DNA of 64,000 nucleotides, taken from contig NZ_WHSB02000011.1 in assembly GCF_010994755.1 (NCBI RefSeq), positions 117,023 through 181,022 of the forward strand, given 5' to 3'. Made by a program: the position numbers and the translations under genes. Positions within the stretch are counted from its first letter, which is position 1; every line of letters begins with the position of its first letter. The notes below the pieces were generated by a model. That model made no database searches. It saw only the letters and a list, made by a program, of their open reading frames with translations, and had not been told where the DNA came from. This DNA comes from Shinella lacus (lineage in GTDB: Bacteria > Pseudomonadota > Alphaproteobacteria > Rhizobiales > Rhizobiaceae). This document shows, piece by piece, positions 42,888-53,871 of the stretch.

Positions 42888-45557
42888 ATGAACGACCGGA
42901 ATGCGCAACTATCCTTCCGGGGGTTGGGATACTACGTCCCCGCCATCGTCGTTGCGTTCGCCGTGTTGATCGCCGTTCTGCTGGCCGATGCGCAGAAGCG
43001 CCGGCTGGAGGAGGAGTATCTGCGCTCCTTCACCACGGAACAGCTCGGCCTGCTCCGCTCCCGCCTGCAAGGCAATATCCTCGGCGACGTCAAGCTGGTT
43101 CAGGGCCTGGTTGCGACGGTGTCGACCGAACCCGACATGTCGCCGGAGCGTTATGCGGACCTCGCGGGACGCCTTTTCCGCGAAGAGACGCAGCTGCGCA
43201 GCGTGGCCATCGCTCCGGATTTCGTCGTCTCTCTCGTCTACCCGGTCAAGGGCAACGAGCGCAGCATTGGCCTCGACTATCGCAAGAACGAGCGCCAGCG
43301 CGCCGCGGCGTTGCAGGTGCAGGAGCTCGACCGCATGGTCGTCACCGGCCCCGTCGATCTCGTTCAGGGCGGGCGCGGCGTGATCGCGCGCTATCCGATC
43401 CATGCCGGCAAGGACAATGGCTTCATCGGCATCGCGTCTGCTGTCATCGACCTCGACAAGCTGCTTGAGAAAAGCGGTTTCAAGAGCGCGCTGAAGATCG
43501 CCGTATCGCTTTCCAGCGGGGCGCATGACGGCAGCGAGAACAAGGTCTTCTTCAATTCCGCGGCCGCCGTCGATGCAGACCCGGTCGTGATGACCATCGA
43601 CATCGGCCACGAGGCCTGGACCCTGTCGGCCGCGCCGCTCAAGGGTTGGCAGCAGCCCTCCGCCGATCTCGGCCTCTTCCGCGGCGGGCTTCTGGCGATC
43701 GCCCTCATCATCGTCGTGCCGATCTTCTGGGCCGGTTACCTGATGAAGGACCGCCACCGGCATATCCTGGCGCTCCAGGATCGGGAAGACCGGCTCGAAA
43801 TCGTCTCGCAGCGGCTGCAACTGGCGCTCGACGCCTCGCGGGTCGGCGTGTGGGAATATGACACGCAGCATGACACGCTCACCTGGGATGCCCGGATGCG
43901 CGAGATCTACAACGTGCCGCCGAAGCAGCTGATCTGCGGCTATGCGGATTGGCGCAAGGCCCTGCATCCCGACGATATCGAGGAAGCCGAACGGGTCTTC
44001 GCAAGCGCCATCGAAACCGAAGAGCCTTACATCACCGAGTTTCGCGTCCTGACGCCCAGCGGCGCGGCACGCCACATTCGTGCGCACGGCATGACCTACC
44101 ACGCCTCCTCCGGCGCAAAACGCATCGTCGGCGCCAACTGGGATGTGACCGAAGACATCCGGTTGCAAGCCGAGCTGCTGCAGGCCAAGCTCAACGCCGA
44201 GGCGCAGAACCGCGCGCTCGAAGACGCCCGCCTGGTGCTGGAGCACAATTCGCTGCACGACGCGCTGACGCGGCTTCCCAACCGGCGCTTCCTCGACCAG
44301 CAGCTCGCCCTGGCCGGTGCCGTCGGCGATGGGCGCCCGCTGACCCTGCTCCACATCGACCTCGACCGCTTCAAGGACATCAACGACACGCTCGGCCACG
44401 CCGCCGGCGACGAGGTGCTGAAACAGGCGGCTGGCGTGCTGCGCGCCCACGTTCCGGCCGCGGATTTCATCGCCCGCATCGGCGGCGACGAGTTCGTTCT
44501 GCTGTCACGCCGGGACCCGGCGGAGGCCGATTTCAGCGCGCTTTCCGCCCGCCTCATCGAGGCGATCAGCGAGCCGATGACGATCGAGGGCCATGATTGT
44601 CGCATCGGCGCGAGCATCGGCATCGCCACGCGCAACGAGGCGGAAGAATCCGCCGAACAGCTGCTCGTCAATGCCGATATCGCGCTCTACGAGGCCAAGC
44701 GCCGCGGCCGCAACCGCGTCGAGGCCTTCAACGACGAGCTGCGCCTGCGCACCGTGGAGGTGAAGCGGCTCAGCGACGATATTCTGCGCGGCCTGGAACG
44801 GGGCGAATTCCATCCGTTCTTCCAGCCGCAGTTCGATGCGGAAACGCTGGAGATCGTCGGCGTCGAGGCGCTGGCGCGCTGGAACCACCCGACGCGCGGC
44901 TTCATCGCGCCGGATACCTTCCTGCCGGTCGCCGAAAGCCTCAATGTCGTCGCCCGAATCGATGAGGCAATCCTCGGCCAGGCGCTGTTCCAGGCAATGC
45001 GCTGGGAGGGCCACGGGCTCGGCATTCCGCGCGTCTCGGTCAACGTCTCCTGCCAGCGCCTGCGCGACGAAAACCTGATCGCCAAGCTCAAGGCGATGAA
45101 CATCAGGCCCGGCACGCTAACCTTCGAACTCCTGGAATCGATCTCATTCGATACGGCGGACGATGGGCTGAAACAGGCGATCGAGGAGATCAAGGCGCTC
45201 GGCATCGACATCGAGATCGACGATTTTGGCACCGGCCATGCCTCCATCATCAGCCTGCTCGAACTGTCGCCGAAGCGGCTGAAGATCGATCGCCGGCTGG
45301 TGCAGCCGCTTCTGGAATCGACCGCGCAGCAGAGCCTGGTGCGCTCTATCATCGAGATCGGCAAGGTGCGCGATATCGAGACGGTGGCGGAAGGCGTCGA
45401 GACGCTCGCCCATGCCGAGCTGCTGCGCCGCCTCGGCTGCCATACGCTGCAGGGTTACGCCTTTGCGCGGCCGATGGGGGCGGAGGATTTCCTCGCCTTC
45501 GCCAAGGCGCGCGCATGGATGCCGAAAACTAAGCCGACGGCGGTAAAAGCGAGCTGA
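42888..45557 (+). CDS. CHASE-PAS-GGDEF-EAL cyclic-di-GMP signalling protein
   Basis: An 889-residue membrane protein. There is a first transmembrane helix (about 14-32), a periplasmic CHASE sensor domain (about 45-270), a second helix (LLAIALIIVVPIFWAGYLM), a PAS domain (about 315-430), GGDEF and EAL. The diguanylate cyclase active site reads IGGDEF. The phosphodiesterase domain has EALARWNHP, IDDFGTG, LKIDRR and AEGVET, so both catalytic centres look intact. ATG 42888 has only a weak ribosome-binding site. It is divergent from paaX and converges with the next gene, overlapping it by 29 bases. Confidence 0.93.
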   Translation: MNDRNAQLSFRGLGYYVPAIVVAFAVLIAVLLADAQKRRLEEEYLRSFTTEQLGLLRSRLQGNILGDVKLVQGLVATVSTEPDMSPERYADLAGRLFREETQLRSVAIAPDFVVSLVYPVKGNERSIGLDYRKNERQRAAALQVQELDRMVVTGPVDLVQGGRGVIARYPIHAGKDNGFIGIASAVIDLDKLLEKSGFKSALKIAVSLSSGAHDGSENKVFFNSAAAVDADPVVMTIDIGHEAWTLSAAPLKGWQQPSADLGLFRGGLLAIALIIVVPIFWAGYLMKDRHRHILALQDREDRLEIVSQRLQLALDASRVGVWEYDTQHDTLTWDARMREIYNVPPKQLICGYADWRKALHPDDIEEAERVFASAIETEEPYITEFRVLTPSGAARHIRAHGMTYHASSGAKRIVGANWDVTEDIRLQAELLQAKLNAEAQNRALEDARLVLEHNSLHDALTRLPNRRFLDQQLALAGAVGDGRPLTLLHIDLDRFKDINDTLGHAAGDEVLKQAAGVLRAHVPAADFIARIGGDEFVLLSRRDPAEADFSALSARLIEAISEPMTIEGHDCRIGASIGIATRNEAEESAEQLLVNADIALYEAKRRGRNRVEAFNDELRLRTVEVKRLSDDILRGLERGEFHPFFQPQFDAETLEIVGVEALARWNHPTRGFIAPDTFLPVAESLNVVARIDEAILGQALFQAMRWEGHGLGIPRVSVNVSCQRLRDENLIAKLKAMNIRPGTLTFELLESISFDTADDGLKQAIEEIKALGIDIEIDDFGTGHASIISLLELSPKRLKIDRRLVQPLLESTAQQSLVRSIIEIGKVRDIETVAEGVETLAHAELLRRLGCHTLQGYAFARPMGAEDFLAFAKARAWMPKTKPTAVKAS

Positions 45558-46677
45558 GCACGTCCGCGACCGTGCGGCCATCGTGCTGGCCGCGTTGCCA
45601 AGGGTCCTCGAACTCCCCGATCAGCACCTCGGCACCAAGCCGGGTGCCCACATCCTCCAGCGCGCCGTTGCCGAGATAGGCAAAGGGACCGACGGTCTTT
45701 TCGAAGGGCAGCAGCTGGCGGTTCGCCAACACATGGGTGAACGGCCGCACATCCGCCCCGCCCCGCGCGCGCCAAACCTCGGCCGCCGCCTCCAGCATGC
45801 GGGCCACGTCCATCCCGCGCGTCTCACGGCATTGCAGGATATTGCCGATGAAGATCCGGCGGGCATGGACGTTGCGCGCCATGGCTGGCACGATGTCCTC
45901 GACGAAGAAATGCGGCAGCACGCTGGTGAAGAAACTGCCCGGACCGAAGACGATGGCATCGGCACTTTCCAGGCTCTCGATCACTGCCTCGTTGGCCGGC
46001 ACGCCCGCCCCGTCCTTGCCGGACAGCACGATCTCGCGAATGCCGACGTCGCTTTCCACGTCGTCAAGCGCCGTCACGCGATGCTGACCATCGACGCGGG
46101 TGCCGTCGTTCAGCACGGCCGAGAGGTCGACGCCATCGGCCGCCGTTGACGGCCAGACATGGCCCTCTATGTCGCACAGCTTGCGGAAGACGAAGATCGC
46201 GGTGTTGATGTCGCTGTTGTGGGCGAGATGCGCGCCGGTGAGGATGAAATTGCCGATGCTGCCGTTGCGGAAATCGAAATCCGGCCCGATCGCCGCGCGG
46301 AACGTGCGCAGATAGTTGAGGATCGCGCCGCGCAGGCCCGGCTCCATGCGCTCCAGAAGCGGATGCACGCCCTCGGCATAGAGCGCGAATTCCGTGCGGG
46401 CATCCTCCTCCGTGCCGCTGGTCATGCGGGCGTTGCAGACCTTGACGACGTCGCCCGCCCGGCCCTCGCCGTGGGCCATGGTCATCAGCGCCTGGCGGAT
46501 ATCGCCGACGGCGAGCACGCCGAGGCTTTCGCGGATGACCTTGGAACTGCCACCGCTGTCCCAGGCTGGCACGATGCGCGTCAGCCGCACCGGCTTGGAC
46601 AGCAGCGCCAGGTTTGTCGAACGGCACGCGGTGCCGCCCGAAAAGAGCACGATATGCGGCAAGCGGCTCTCGGCCAT
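45529..46677 (-). CDS. CofD/YvcK-like protein
   Basis: A 382-residue protein of the 2-phospho-L-lactate transferase/YvcK (GlmR) family. Family landmarks are FSGGTACRSTNLALL, WDSGGSSKVIRESLGVLAVGDIR, NGSIGNFILTG and FGPGSFFTSVLPHF. YvcK-like proteins bind UDP-sugars and affect cell-wall and carbon metabolism. The CofD side makes F420. The F420 pathway genes are absent here, so a YvcK-like role is more likely. The 3' end overlaps the GGDEF-EAL gene on the opposite strand by 29 bases. Confidence 0.85.
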   Translation of the reverse strand: MAESRLPHIVLFSGGTACRSTNLALLSKPVRLTRIVPAWDSGGSSKVIRESLGVLAVGDIRQALMTMAHGEGRAGDVVKVCNARMTSGTEEDARTEFALYAEGVHPLLERMEPGLRGAILNYLRTFRAAIGPDFDFRNGSIGNFILTGAHLAHNSDINTAIFVFRKLCDIEGHVWPSTAADGVDLSAVLNDGTRVDGQHRVTALDDVESDVGIREIVLSGKDGAGVPANEAVIESLESADAIVFGPGSFFTSVLPHFFVEDIVPAMARNVHARRIFIGNILQCRETRGMDVARMLEAAAEVWRARGGADVRPFTHVLANRQLLPFEKTVGPFAYLGNGALEDVGTRLGAEVLIGEFEDPWQRGQHDGRTVADVLSSLLPPSA

Positions 46678-46690
46678 CGATCCCCCTGGA

Positions 46691-48307
<1,617 letters not shown>

Positions 48308-48308
48308 G

Positions 48309-49439
48309 TCAGCGGTCCTTCGGGTCGAATGCGTCACGCAGGCCATCGCCGACGAAGTTCAGCGAGAAGAGCGTGAGGACGAAGAAGATGGCGGGGAAGA
48401 TGAGCAGCCACGGCGCCGACTGGATATTGTTGGCGCCTTCCGCAATCAGCGACCCCCAGCTCGTCAGCGGCGCCTGGACGCCGAGGCCGAGGAAGGAGAG
48501 GAAGCTTTCGAGCAGGATGACCTTCGGCACGATGACCGTCACGAAGATGACGACGGGCCCGATCGTGTTGGGGATGACGTGCCGGCGGATGATCTGCCAG
48601 TCGGTCATGCCCAGGGCTTCCGCTGCGCCGATGAATTCGCGACGTTTGAGCGACAGCGTCTGGCCGCGCACGATGCGGGCCATGTCCAGCCATTCCACCG
48701 CACCGATGACGATGAAGATCAGCACGAAGCTGCGCCCGAAAAACACAACGAGCACCACAACGAGGAAGACGAAGGGCAGCGAATAGAGGATCTCGACGAA
48801 GCGCATCATGACGTTGTCGACGCGCCCGCCCATATAGCCCGAGATCGCGCCGTATACGACGCCGATGCCGAGCGAGACGAGGCTGGCGAGCAGGCCGACG
48901 GCAATCGAGATCTGCCCGCCGAGCATGACGCGCGCCATCAGGTCGCGGCCGTTGGTATCGGTGCCGAACAGGAAATATTCCCGGTCGACGACGCCGGCCA
49001 GCGTCAACTTGCGGCCATCGTCCTCGGTCGCGGTGACCGCGGTCTTGTCGAATTCGTTGGCGCGGTCGAAGTAGCGCGTGGTGCGCGGATCGATCGGTTC
49101 GGCAGCCGTGATGACGGCCGTGAAGGTCTCGCCCTCGACGGAGAAGGACTGGAGCTCGACGCGGGCGCGCGTCGCGACACCGTTCATCGCCTCTTCCAGC
49201 GAATCCTCGCCCGGCCGCGGCTCGAGGCTCGGCGGGATGGTCACGTAGGAAGAGAAGACCTGGTCATAGCTGTGGCTGATGAAAAACGGCCCGAAATAGG
49301 AGAAACACGCGATCAGCACCAGCATGACGCAACCTGCCATGGCGGGGCGGTTGCGGCGGAAGCGCATGACGGCGAGCTGGAAGAGGCTGCGCCCCTTCAC
49401 CTCGCTGTCGGGAACGGGGGAAATGACGGCATCAGTCAT
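48309..49439 (-). CDS. oppC: Oligopeptide ABC permease OppC
   Basis: A 376-residue permease. The N-terminal cytoplasmic tail and first helix (MAGCVMLVLIACFSYFGPFF) are OppC-like. A large periplasmic loop of about 110 residues precedes the core, which ends in the EAA-type loop IGAAEALGMTDWQIIRRHVIPN. ATG 49439 overlaps the oppB stop by eight bases. The loop is longer than in DppC, which supports OppC or YejE over DppC. Confidence 0.9.
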   Translation of the reverse strand: MTDAVISPVPDSEVKGRSLFQLAVMRFRRNRPAMAGCVMLVLIACFSYFGPFFISHSYDQVFSSYVTIPPSLEPRPGEDSLEEAMNGVATRARVELQSFSVEGETFTAVITAAEPIDPRTTRYFDRANEFDKTAVTATEDDGRKLTLAGVVDREYFLFGTDTNGRDLMARVMLGGQISIAVGLLASLVSLGIGVVYGAISGYMGGRVDNVMMRFVEILYSLPFVFLVVVLVVFFGRSFVLIFIVIGAVEWLDMARIVRGQTLSLKRREFIGAAEALGMTDWQIIRRHVIPNTIGPVVIFVTVIVPKVILLESFLSFLGLGVQAPLTSWGSLIAEGANNIQSAPWLLIFPAIFFVLTLFSLNFVGDGLRDAFDPKDR

Positions 49440-50355
49440 GGCGAACCCTCGGATCGAGCAGGCCATAGAGGATGTCGACAGCCAGGTTGAAGACGATGAC
49501 GAAGATCGCGATCAGCACGACGGTGCCCATGACGAGCGTATAGTCGCGGTTGATCGCGCCGAGGACGAAATAACGCCCGACGCCGGGGATGGTGAAGATC
49601 GTCTCGACGACCGCCGAGCCGGTGAGAAGTGCGGCCGCACAGGGTGCCAGATAGGACACCACCGGCAGCATGGCGCCGCGCATGGCGTGCGTGATCACCA
49701 CCGATTTCGCCGGCAGGCCATAGGCCCTCGCGGTGCGGATATGGTCGGTGCGCAAGGCCTCGATCATCGAGCCGCGCGTGAGCCGCGCGAAGACGGCGAG
49801 CTGCGGCAGCGCCAGTGCGATCATCGGCAGGATGAGGAAGCGCAGCGACCCGTCGCCCCACCCTCCGGCCGGAAGCCAGGCGAGCACGATGGCGAAGATC
49901 AGCGTCAGCACGGGGCCGACGACGAAATTCGGCACCGTGACGCCGACGGTGGCGACCGACATGACCGCGAAATCCAGCACGCTGTTCTGGCGAAGGGCAG
50001 CGATCGTGCCGACGGTGACGCCGCCGATCAGCGCCAGCAGCAGCGCGTAGAAGCCGAGTTCGATCGAGTAGGGCAGGCCCTTGCCGATGAGCTCGGCGAC
50101 GGAATTGTCCTTGTAGATGTAGCTCGGACCGAAATCGCCGGTGACGGCATTGCCGATATAGGTGAGATATTGTCGCCAGAGCGGCTGATCGAGCTGATAA
50201 GCCCGCATCAGGTTTTCCATCGTGGCGGGCGGAAGGGGGCGTTCGAGGTTGAACGGTCCGCCGGGCGCAAAGCGCATCAGGAAGAACGAAATTGTGACGA
50301 CGATGAATAGCGTCGGCACGGCGCTAGCGAGGCGCCGTAGAACGAAAGCAAGCAT
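49432..50355 (-). CDS. oppB: Oligopeptide ABC permease OppB
   Basis: A 307-residue permease (E. coli OppB 306). The opening LAFVLRRLASAVPTLFIVVTISFFLMRFAPGGPF is the family signature. The coupling loop is RTARAYGLPAKSVVITHAMRGAMLP. I start it at ATG 50355 because upstream in-frame sequence is not family-like. It lies 59 bp after the binding-protein gene and overlaps oppC. Confidence 0.92.
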   Translation of the reverse strand: MLAFVLRRLASAVPTLFIVVTISFFLMRFAPGGPFNLERPLPPATMENLMRAYQLDQPLWRQYLTYIGNAVTGDFGPSYIYKDNSVAELIGKGLPYSIELGFYALLLALIGGVTVGTIAALRQNSVLDFAVMSVATVGVTVPNFVVGPVLTLIFAIVLAWLPAGGWGDGSLRFLILPMIALALPQLAVFARLTRGSMIEALRTDHIRTARAYGLPAKSVVITHAMRGAMLPVVSYLAPCAAALLTGSAVVETIFTIPGVGRYFVLGAINRDYTLVMGTVVLIAIFVIVFNLAVDILYGLLDPRVRHD

Positions 50356-50414
50356 GGCCAAGACTCCCGAGCAAACGGTGCGCGGCTCGCTGGAGCCGCG
50401 CACCCGTCAGCGGA

Positions 50415-52010
50415 TCATTCCGAAACGCTGAGGAAGCGGCTCAGGTGCTGGTTGGCGGCATTGTCCTGCCAGCCCTGGACCTTGCTCGAAACGAGCCAGA
50501 GGTCGGCCTGCGTGAGGAACGGCGCGATCGGCTGTTCCTTCATGAGAAGGGCTTCGGCCTCATGCAGAACCTTGGCGCGGGCCGCCTGGTCACGCTCTTC
50601 ATACGACTTCTTCATGAGCGCGTCGTAGTCGGCATTGTTGAACTTGCCGTAGTTGAAGGTCTTGTTGGTGCTGACGCTCAGCGCCAGGAAGTTCTCGGCA
50701 TCCGCATAGTCGGCGACCCAGCCGGCACGCGCCACGTTGAACGCGCCGCCTTCCTGCAGGTAGGCGTAGTGCGAGGACACGTCGAGATTGACCAGCGACA
50801 CTTCCGCGCCAAACGTGTTCTTCCACATGTCGGCCACCGCCGTCGCCACGCGCTCGTGGTTCGGGTTGGTATTGTAGCGGATTTCTATCTTGAGCGGCTT
50901 GCCGCCCTCGCCGTAGCCGGCGGCCTTCATCAGTTCGAGCGCCTTGTCTTCGCGGTCGAGTTGCGAGAGCGAGCCAAAATCGGCCATTGCCGGCTCGTAG
51001 CCTTCCATGCCCGGGGGCACCATGGAATAGGCCGGGAGCTGCGAGCCCGAATAGATTTCCTTGGCCAGGAAGTCTCGGTCGACGGCCATGGAGAGCGCGC
51101 GGCGCACGTTGACGTCGCTATAGGGCTCCGTGCGGGTGTCGAAGGCATAATAGTAAGTCGCAAGCGTCGGCGAAACGTGGACCTGTTCGCCATAGCTCGT
51201 CTTCAGGCGGTCGATCTGGTCGGCCGAGAAATTGTAGACGAGGTCCATTTCCTTAGCTTCGAAGCGGCGCACGGAGGCAGCCTGGTCGTCGATCGGGTAG
51301 AAGATCACCTTGTCGAGCTTGACGTTGGCGGCGTCCCAATGGTTCGGGTTCTTTTCCATTACCAGATTGTCGTTCGGCACATGGCTGACGAGCTTGAACG
51401 CGCCGTTGGACACCATCACGCCGGGCTTGACGAAGTCTGCGCCGTTCTTCTCGACGCTGGCCTTGGAGACCGGCAGCGCCGTCTGGTGCGCGAGCAGTTC
51501 GAGGAAGAAGGGCGTCGGGCGCTCCAGCGTCACTTCCAGCGTCTTGGCGTCGACGGCCTTGAGGCCGAGCTGGTCGAGGCCGACCTCGCCCTTGTTGGCC
51601 TTTTCGGCATTCTTGATCGGGTAAAGGATGTTGGCGTAGCCAGCCGCCGTCTTCGGGTCCTCGACACGGGCGAAGGAGAAGACGAAGTCTTCCGCCGTCA
51701 CCGGCGAGCCGTCCGACCATTTCGCGTTTTCGCGCAGCTTGAACGTGTAGACCGTGCCGTCGTCGGACACGGTCCAGCTCTCGGCGGCACCGGGAACGAT
51801 CTTGCCGGCGGCGTCATAAATCGTCAGGCCCTCATAGAGGTCCTTGAGGATGAATTCCTCGATATTGATGGAGGTGTGCGCCTGGTCGAGCGTCTGCGGC
51901 TCGCCGGCATTACCGCGGTGAAGCACCGTTTCTGCAAGCGTCGGACCTGCGCCAAGCAGGATCGCACCGGCCAGAAGCGCTGCACGAAAGCCAATCAGTC
52001 TGTTTGCCAT
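50415..52010 (-). CDS. oppA: Oligopeptide ABC binding protein OppA
   Basis: A 531-residue family-5 solute-binding protein. ATG 52010 follows GGGGAAGGAAAACAAAAA and opens the signal peptide MANRLIGFRAALLAGAILL, cut after LAE-TVL or nearby. Landmarks are EPQTLDQAHTSINIEEFILKDLYEGL, ESWTVSDDGTVYTFKLRENAKWSDG and GWVADYADAENFLAL. It delivers peptides to OppBC. An upstream extension of the frame to 52049 is not supported. Confidence 0.93.
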   Translation of the reverse strand: MANRLIGFRAALLAGAILLGAGPTLAETVLHRGNAGEPQTLDQAHTSINIEEFILKDLYEGLTIYDAAGKIVPGAAESWTVSDDGTVYTFKLRENAKWSDGSPVTAEDFVFSFARVEDPKTAAGYANILYPIKNAEKANKGEVGLDQLGLKAVDAKTLEVTLERPTPFFLELLAHQTALPVSKASVEKNGADFVKPGVMVSNGAFKLVSHVPNDNLVMEKNPNHWDAANVKLDKVIFYPIDDQAASVRRFEAKEMDLVYNFSADQIDRLKTSYGEQVHVSPTLATYYYAFDTRTEPYSDVNVRRALSMAVDRDFLAKEIYSGSQLPAYSMVPPGMEGYEPAMADFGSLSQLDREDKALELMKAAGYGEGGKPLKIEIRYNTNPNHERVATAVADMWKNTFGAEVSLVNLDVSSHYAYLQEGGAFNVARAGWVADYADAENFLALSVSTNKTFNYGKFNNADYDALMKKSYEERDQAARAKVLHEAEALLMKEQPIAPFLTQADLWLVSSKVQGWQDNAANQHLSRFLSVSE

Positions 52011-52254
52011 TTTTTGTTTTCCTTCCCCGTTGTTTTTTTGGGTGCCCAATCAATTGTCCCTGTTTTCGCGCTTGGCAAGTCCCCAAAAACAGGAAATGCA
52101 CACCCGCGGCTCAACTCCCGCGCGGCCCGCCAAACCGGGCAAAACGAGGGCCTCAAGCCCGATCCGACAAAAAAATTGAGAAGAATATTTCAAATCGCCG
52201 AATTTATTCGCAGTTTTCTGCCCATCGTTTTGCACGGATTTCTGCGATCAATCG

Positions 52255-52293
52255 CCCAATCGAATTCACGCAGAACCCAATCGAATTCACGCA
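52255..52293. repeat. Tandem 21-bp repeat upstream of the amino-acid importer
   Basis: CCCAATCGAATTCACGCA occurs at 52255-52272 and again at 52276-52293, a 21-bp period (two helical turns), ending 16 bp before the binding-protein ATG. It looks like a pair of regulator sites or a local duplication. Confidence 0.7.
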
Positions 52294-52309
52294 AAAACGG
52301 AGTCCCAAG

Positions 52310-53083
52310 ATGAACTGGTTGAAGACCATCGCCGCCGCCGCGGCTCTCCAGGTCGCAATCCTCGCCCCCGCGCATGCCGGCGAAAACCTCGCCGCCATCC
52401 AGGCTGCCGGCGCGCTGAAGATCGGCACCGAAGGCACCTACGCACCCTTCACCTTCCATGACACCGACGGCAAGCTGGTCGGCTTCGACGTCGAGATTGG
52501 CGAGGCGATCGCCAAGAAGCTCGGCGTCAAGGCCGAGTTCCTGGAAGGCAAGTGGGACGGCCTGATCGCCGGCCTCGACGCCAACCGCTACGACGCCGTG
52601 ATCAACCAGGTCGGCATCACCGATGCGCGCAAGCAGAAGTATGACTTTTCCGAGCCATACATCGCCTCCAAGGCTGTGCTGATCGTGCGCGCCGACGATG
52701 ACAGCATCAAGGGTTTCGCCGACCTCAAGGGCAAGAAATCCGCCCAGTCGCTGACGAGCAACTTCGGCAAAATCGCGGAACGCGCCGGCGCCGAGCTCGT
52801 CGGCACCGACGGCTTCGACCAGTCGATCCAGCTCGTTTTGACCGGCCGCGCCGATGCCACGATCAACGACAGCCTGTCCTTCCTCGACTTCAAGAAGCAC
52901 AAGCCTGACGCCAACGTGAAGATCGCCGCCGAACAGGCCGATGCCGACTATTCCGGCGTGATCATCCGCAAGGGCGAGCCGGAACTGCTCGAAGCCATCA
53001 ACAAGGCGCTGACCGAGATCAAGGCCGACGGCACCTACAAGGCGATCGCGGACAAGTATTTCGGACAGGACGTCTCGAAGTAA
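52310..53083 (+). CDS. Polar amino acid ABC binding protein (cystine-type)
   Basis: A 257-residue family-3 binding protein. ATG 52310 follows CGGAG (52297-52301) and starts the signal peptide MNWLKTIAAAAALQVAILA, cut after AHA-GEN. The mature part begins LKIGTEGTYAPFTFHD, followed by GFDVEIGEAIAKKLG and TDARKQKYDFSEPYI, closest in pattern to cystine-binding TcyJ/TcyA/FliY. The ligand is inferred. Divergent from oppA, it heads the importer operon with permease and ATPase. Confidence 0.9.
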   Translation: MNWLKTIAAAAALQVAILAPAHAGENLAAIQAAGALKIGTEGTYAPFTFHDTDGKLVGFDVEIGEAIAKKLGVKAEFLEGKWDGLIAGLDANRYDAVINQVGITDARKQKYDFSEPYIASKAVLIVRADDDSIKGFADLKGKKSAQSLTSNFGKIAERAGAELVGTDGFDQSIQLVLTGRADATINDSLSFLDFKKHKPDANVKIAAEQADADYSGVIIRKGEPELLEAINKALTEIKADGTYKAIADKYFGQDVSK

Positions 53084-53095
53084 TTCTTGCCTCAA

Positions 53096-53168
53096 GGGCC
53101 GCTTCGCGGCGGCCCGTTCCTCGCATATAGATAAACGCATCAACTGGCCGGGGATCGCCCCCGGCCAG
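53096..53168 (+). promoter_or_regulatory. Two hairpins between binding-protein and permease genes
   Basis: GGGCCGC/GCGGCCC (53096-53102 with 53109-53115) and the longer CTGGCCGGGG/CCCCGGCCAG (53144-53153 with 53159-53168). Neither is followed by a T-run. They probably cause partial termination or protect the 3' end, keeping the binding-protein transcript in excess over the permease. Confidence 0.65.
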
Positions 53169-53190
53169 CCGCATTTCCGGAGGTTTGCCC

Positions 53191-53871
53191 GTGCCGCCGT
53201 GGCTTCAACTGATGCTGGACTCGCTTGTGCCGCTCCTTTGGGCCGCACTCGTCTTCACCATTCCGCTCACCCTCTTGTCCTTCGCGCTCGGCCTGGCACT
53301 CGGCCTCGTCACCGCCGTCGTTCGGCTGTTCGGGCCGCGGCCGCTCTCCGCCATCGCGCGCTTCTACGTCTGGGTGATCCGCGGCACGCCGCTCCTGGTG
53401 CAGCTCTTCGTCATCTTCTACGGCCTGCCGAGCCTCGGCATCCTGCTCGATGCCTTCCCCGCCGCCCTCATCGGCTTCACGCTGAATGTCGGCGCCTATA
53501 CGTCGGAGATCATCCGCGCCGTCATCGCCTCGGTCCCGCGCGGGCAATGGGAGGCAGCCTATTCGATCGGCATGAGCTGGTCGCAGGCCATGCGCCGCAC
53601 CATCCTGCCGCAAGCGTCCCGCGTCGCCGTGCCGCCGCTCTCCAACACCTTTATCTCACTGGTGAAGGACACCTCGCTTGCCGCCGCCGTCACCGTGCCG
53701 GAACTGTTCCAGACCGCGCAGCGCATCGTCGCCACGACCTATGAGCCGCTGATCCTCTATATCGAGGCCGCACTCATCTATCTGGCGCTGAGTTCGGTGC
53801 TCTCGGCGCTGCAGGTCAGGCTCGAAAAGCGCTTCGCCCGCTATGGCGGCTTCCTGGAGGCACGCACATGA
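53191..53871 (+). CDS. Polar amino acid ABC permease
   Basis: A 226-residue HisM/TcyB-type permease with about five hydrophobic segments. RGTPLLVQLFVIFYGLP and the EAA loop WEAAYSIGMSWSQAMRRTILPQA are diagnostic. GTG 53191 is preferred because CCGGAGG ends eight bases upstream. A TTG at 53185 would sit against the Shine-Dalgarno. It overlaps the ATPase gene by ATGA. Confidence 0.92.
   Translation: MPPWLQLMLDSLVPLLWAALVFTIPLTLLSFALGLALGLVTAVVRLFGPRPLSAIARFYVWVIRGTPLLVQLFVIFYGLPSLGILLDAFPAALIGFTLNVGAYTSEIIRAVIASVPRGQWEAAYSIGMSWSQAMRRTILPQASRVAVPPLSNTFISLVKDTSLAAAVTVPELFQTAQRIVATTYEPLILYIEAALIYLALSSVLSALQVRLEKRFARYGGFLEART

Noticed and set aside
45529..46677. F420 biosynthesis gene cofD
   Set aside because: No other F420 pathway genes are present, and the sequence fits the YvcK-like branch.
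52255..52293. CRISPR-like direct repeats
   Set aside because: Only two short copies with a 3-bp spacer and no cas genes anywhere in the window.
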